A stretch of DNA of 64,000 nt, taken from contig NZ_OY782038.1 of NCBI RefSeq assembly GCF_963677575.1, forward strand, positions 248,001 through 312,000, in the 5' to 3' direction. The notes below the pieces were generated by a model. The model made no database searches. It was not told the origin of the DNA and was given only the letters and a program-made list of their open reading frames with translations. A program made the translations under genes and the position numbers. This DNA is from an uncultured Draconibacterium sp. Lineage in GTDB: Bacteria; Bacteroidota; Bacteroidia; Bacteroidales; Prolixibacteraceae. This document shows, piece by piece, positions 62,349 to 64,000 of this stretch; the stretch's first letter is position 1, and each line of letters opens with the position of its first letter.

Positions 62349-64000
62349 ATGAAAATAAAGAATTATTTAAAAATATTTGCAACAACAGTGGTTGCAATCG
62401 CCTTGTTTTCTTCATGCGACGATGACTTTTTAGAAAGGCAGTATGAAGGAGGAACCCTGGATGATGATCAAGTACAGGAAACAGTAGAAGCCATACCCGA
62501 CAGAATTAATTCATCAATAAGCGGTATGTATTCATTGTTAGGAAAACCAGATGGTTTTTTTGACTATGGTTCTGGAGATTACAGAGCAGATGATCTTGGC
62601 TATCCGGGTATTGCTTTAAGCCAAGATTTGAATAGTGGAATTATGACCAATATTGTTTCTGGGTATGACTGGTTCTCAGCGGCCTTGGAATATTCTGATC
62701 GTACTCCGACATATGCAAATCCACGGATGCGTTATGGATTGTTCTATAAAATTATCTATGCCGCTAACGATGTGTTAAGCGCAATTCCGGAAGATACCGA
62801 TAACGACCAATTAATTTATGCTCGTGGGCAGGCAAAAGCAATGAAAGCATTTTGTTACCTTTCATTAGTTCCTTATTTCCAGTTTAAGTATGTAGGTAAC
62901 GAGGATAAGCCTTCTGTACCTATTGTTGAAGATGGTACTGATTTTAGAAATAATCCTAGAGCTTCTTTAACTGATATGTATGCCTATATACTGCAAAATT
63001 TAACAGATGCAATTGAAGACCTGGATGGTTATGCAAGACTGAATAAAGGTGCTATCGATCAGAATGTAGCTTACGGGTTACGTGCGAGAGCCTATTTGAA
63101 TATGGAGCAATGGAGTAATGCAGCTGCAGACGCTGAAAAAGCAATGACCGGTTACGATCCTTATGCTATATCTGATTTAACAGAACCAGGATTTAACGAG
63201 GCAACAGATCATAACTGGATTTGGGCTCTACTTTTACCAACTGATGTTATCAGTGATGCTAACTATGCAACCTGGCCATCACAATTAGGATCATTCTCAG
63301 GCGATGCATATGTTCCTTATGCTGGTATCTACAGATCTATTAATAATTTATTATATGACAAGATTAATGATACAGACGTACGAAAAGCCTGGTGGTTAGA
63401 CGAGGACAGAACTTCTCCTTATCTTGAAGGTTTAACTTGGGGGGAGTTTGAAGGTCAGGAAATTGCAACAGGAAGTATTGCTAACGTAAAAGAACCAATG
63501 CAGGCATACGCCAATGTGAAATTTGGTCAGCGCTCGGGTATCGGTTCTGCCTACAATGATGGTGACTGGTGCATGATGCGTGCTGAAGAAATGGTTCTTA
63601 TTAGAGCAGAAGCACTTGCTATGGGCGGAAACCCTGCACAAGGAAAACAGATATTGGAAGATTTTGTAAAATCATATCGTGATCCTTCATACACAACTTC
63701 AGCAACTTCAGCTGGTGAGGTTCAGGATGCTGTATGGTTACAACGCCGTATTGAATTGTGGGGCGAAGGATTTGGTATGTTTGATGCTATGCGTTTAGGC
63801 AAAAATATTATCCGTTATCATCCTGATCAACCTACAAATGTGCCGGAAGATTATCGTTTTAATTTATCGAAAGATGATCCATGGTTACTGTTACGTTTTG
63901 TTCAGGGAGAAACAAACAATAATTCAGCCGTCGAACAAAATGAAGGAGGAGCACAGCCATCTCAGGGAGATGGAGCTACCTTAATCGATGGTGTTTTATA
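62349..64000 (+). CDS. SusD/RagB family nutrient-binding lipoprotein (3-prime end outside window)
   Basis: 550 codons visible from the ATG at 62349, open to the last base. The lipoprotein signal ends at FSSC (cysteine near residue 23). The fold is helical with TPR units: YAANDVLSAIPEDT, ARGQAKAMKAFCYLSLVPYFQ (the conserved aromatic of the binding site region), YGLRARAYLNMEQWSNAAADAEKAM and, late, MRAEEMVLIRAEALAMGG and VWLQRRIELWGEGFGMFDAMRLG, both SusD signatures. It caps the SusC barrel on the cell surface and binds substrate. The frame ends GDGATLIDGVL then a partial codon TA, so the stop may be right at or just beyond the edge. Confidence 0.95.
   Translation, partial: MKIKNYLKIFATTVVAIALFSSCDDDFLERQYEGGTLDDDQVQETVEAIPDRINSSISGMYSLLGKPDGFFDYGSGDYRADDLGYPGIALSQDLNSGIMTNIVSGYDWFSAALEYSDRTPTYANPRMRYGLFYKIIYAANDVLSAIPEDTDNDQLIYARGQAKAMKAFCYLSLVPYFQFKYVGNEDKPSVPIVEDGTDFRNNPRASLTDMYAYILQNLTDAIEDLDGYARLNKGAIDQNVAYGLRARAYLNMEQWSNAAADAEKAMTGYDPYAISDLTEPGFNEATDHNWIWALLLPTDVISDANYATWPSQLGSFSGDAYVPYAGIYRSINNLLYDKINDTDVRKAWWLDEDRTSPYLEGLTWGEFEGQEIATGSIANVKEPMQAYANVKFGQRSGIGSAYNDGDWCMMRAEEMVLIRAEALAMGGNPAQGKQILEDFVKSYRDPSYTTSATSAGEVQDAVWLQRRIELWGEGFGMFDAMRLGKNIIRYHPDQPTNVPEDYRFNLSKDDPWLLLRFVQGETNNNSAVEQNEGGAQPSQGDGATLIDGVL

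Noticed and set aside
1..64000. CRISPR arrays, tRNA/rRNA genes, insertion sequences, prophage or toxin-antitoxin and defence loci
   Set aside because: I looked for repeat-spacer arrays, cloverleaf-type segments, transposase or integrase motifs and defence-family motifs and found none.
62350..64000. SusD gene as truncated pseudogene
   Set aside because: The frame is open and intact to the final base; the missing end is due to the window edge.

Overview
The window is chromosomal DNA of a Bacteroidota bacterium. The evidence is a SusC/SusD pair at the right edge, Bacteroidota-restricted families (DUF4199, DUF4251, DUF3078, DUF5686, DUF4268), promoters of the TTG-N18-21-TAnnTTTG type, and almost no Shine-Dalgarno sequences. 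A NhaD-type sodium/proton antiporter and a PutP-type symporter fit a saline or marine habitat. My guess at order level (Marinilabiliales, Prolixibacteraceae-like) is inference. I saw no tRNA, rRNA, CRISPR array, phage or insertion sequence, so this is mostly core chromosome.

Layout. 1-3.5 kb: a gene cut by the left edge, two exported alpha/beta hydrolases and a TPR lipoprotein. 3.5-9.4 kb: a complete tripartite RND efflux operon (adaptor, pump, outer-membrane channel). 9.6-14.3 kb: two tandem DPP-IV-like peptidases whose upstream regions share an identical 59-bp promoter segment. 14.4-15.7 kb: a translationally coupled chorismate-mutase/isochorismate-lyase-like gene and HMGL-like aldolase gene. 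16.1-19.5 kb: thrS-infC-rpmI-rplT; infC starts at an AUU codon behind a rare strong Shine-Dalgarno. 19.6-24.3 kb: a sensor kinase/response regulator pair divergent from an outer-membrane beta-barrel protein, with three 10-bp-spaced direct repeats between them.

24.4-37.6 kb: M1 aminopeptidase, DUF2891, YdeI-like, DUF4199, rsgA and MATE genes, then serine dehydratase, a two-domain VOC protein, an SDR, a PutP-like symporter and a YitT protein. 37.7-39.9 kb: an ExbB-ExbD-TonB/TolA energy-transduction operon. 40.2-46.1 kb: nhaD and a very large TamB-like gene without a normal start codon. 46.3-57.6 kb: tsaD, sfsA, DUF4251, a free-standing B3/4 protein coupled to a PlsC-like acyltransferase, a DUF5686 outer-membrane protein, an HD-domain gene broken by an in-frame amber codon, a CYTH protein, DUF3078, SRPBCC, cupin and DUF4268 genes. 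57.8-64 kb: an exported degenerate M23-like protein and a SusC/SusD polysaccharide-uptake pair running off the right edge.

The strongest second-look items are the SD-AUU starts in the infC/rplT operon, the in-frame TAG in the HD gene, the identical promoters of the diverged peptidase pair, the phased repeats between the two-component system and its outer-membrane neighbour, the missing AUG of tamB, and a candidate small RNA at about 48.66-48.87 kb.
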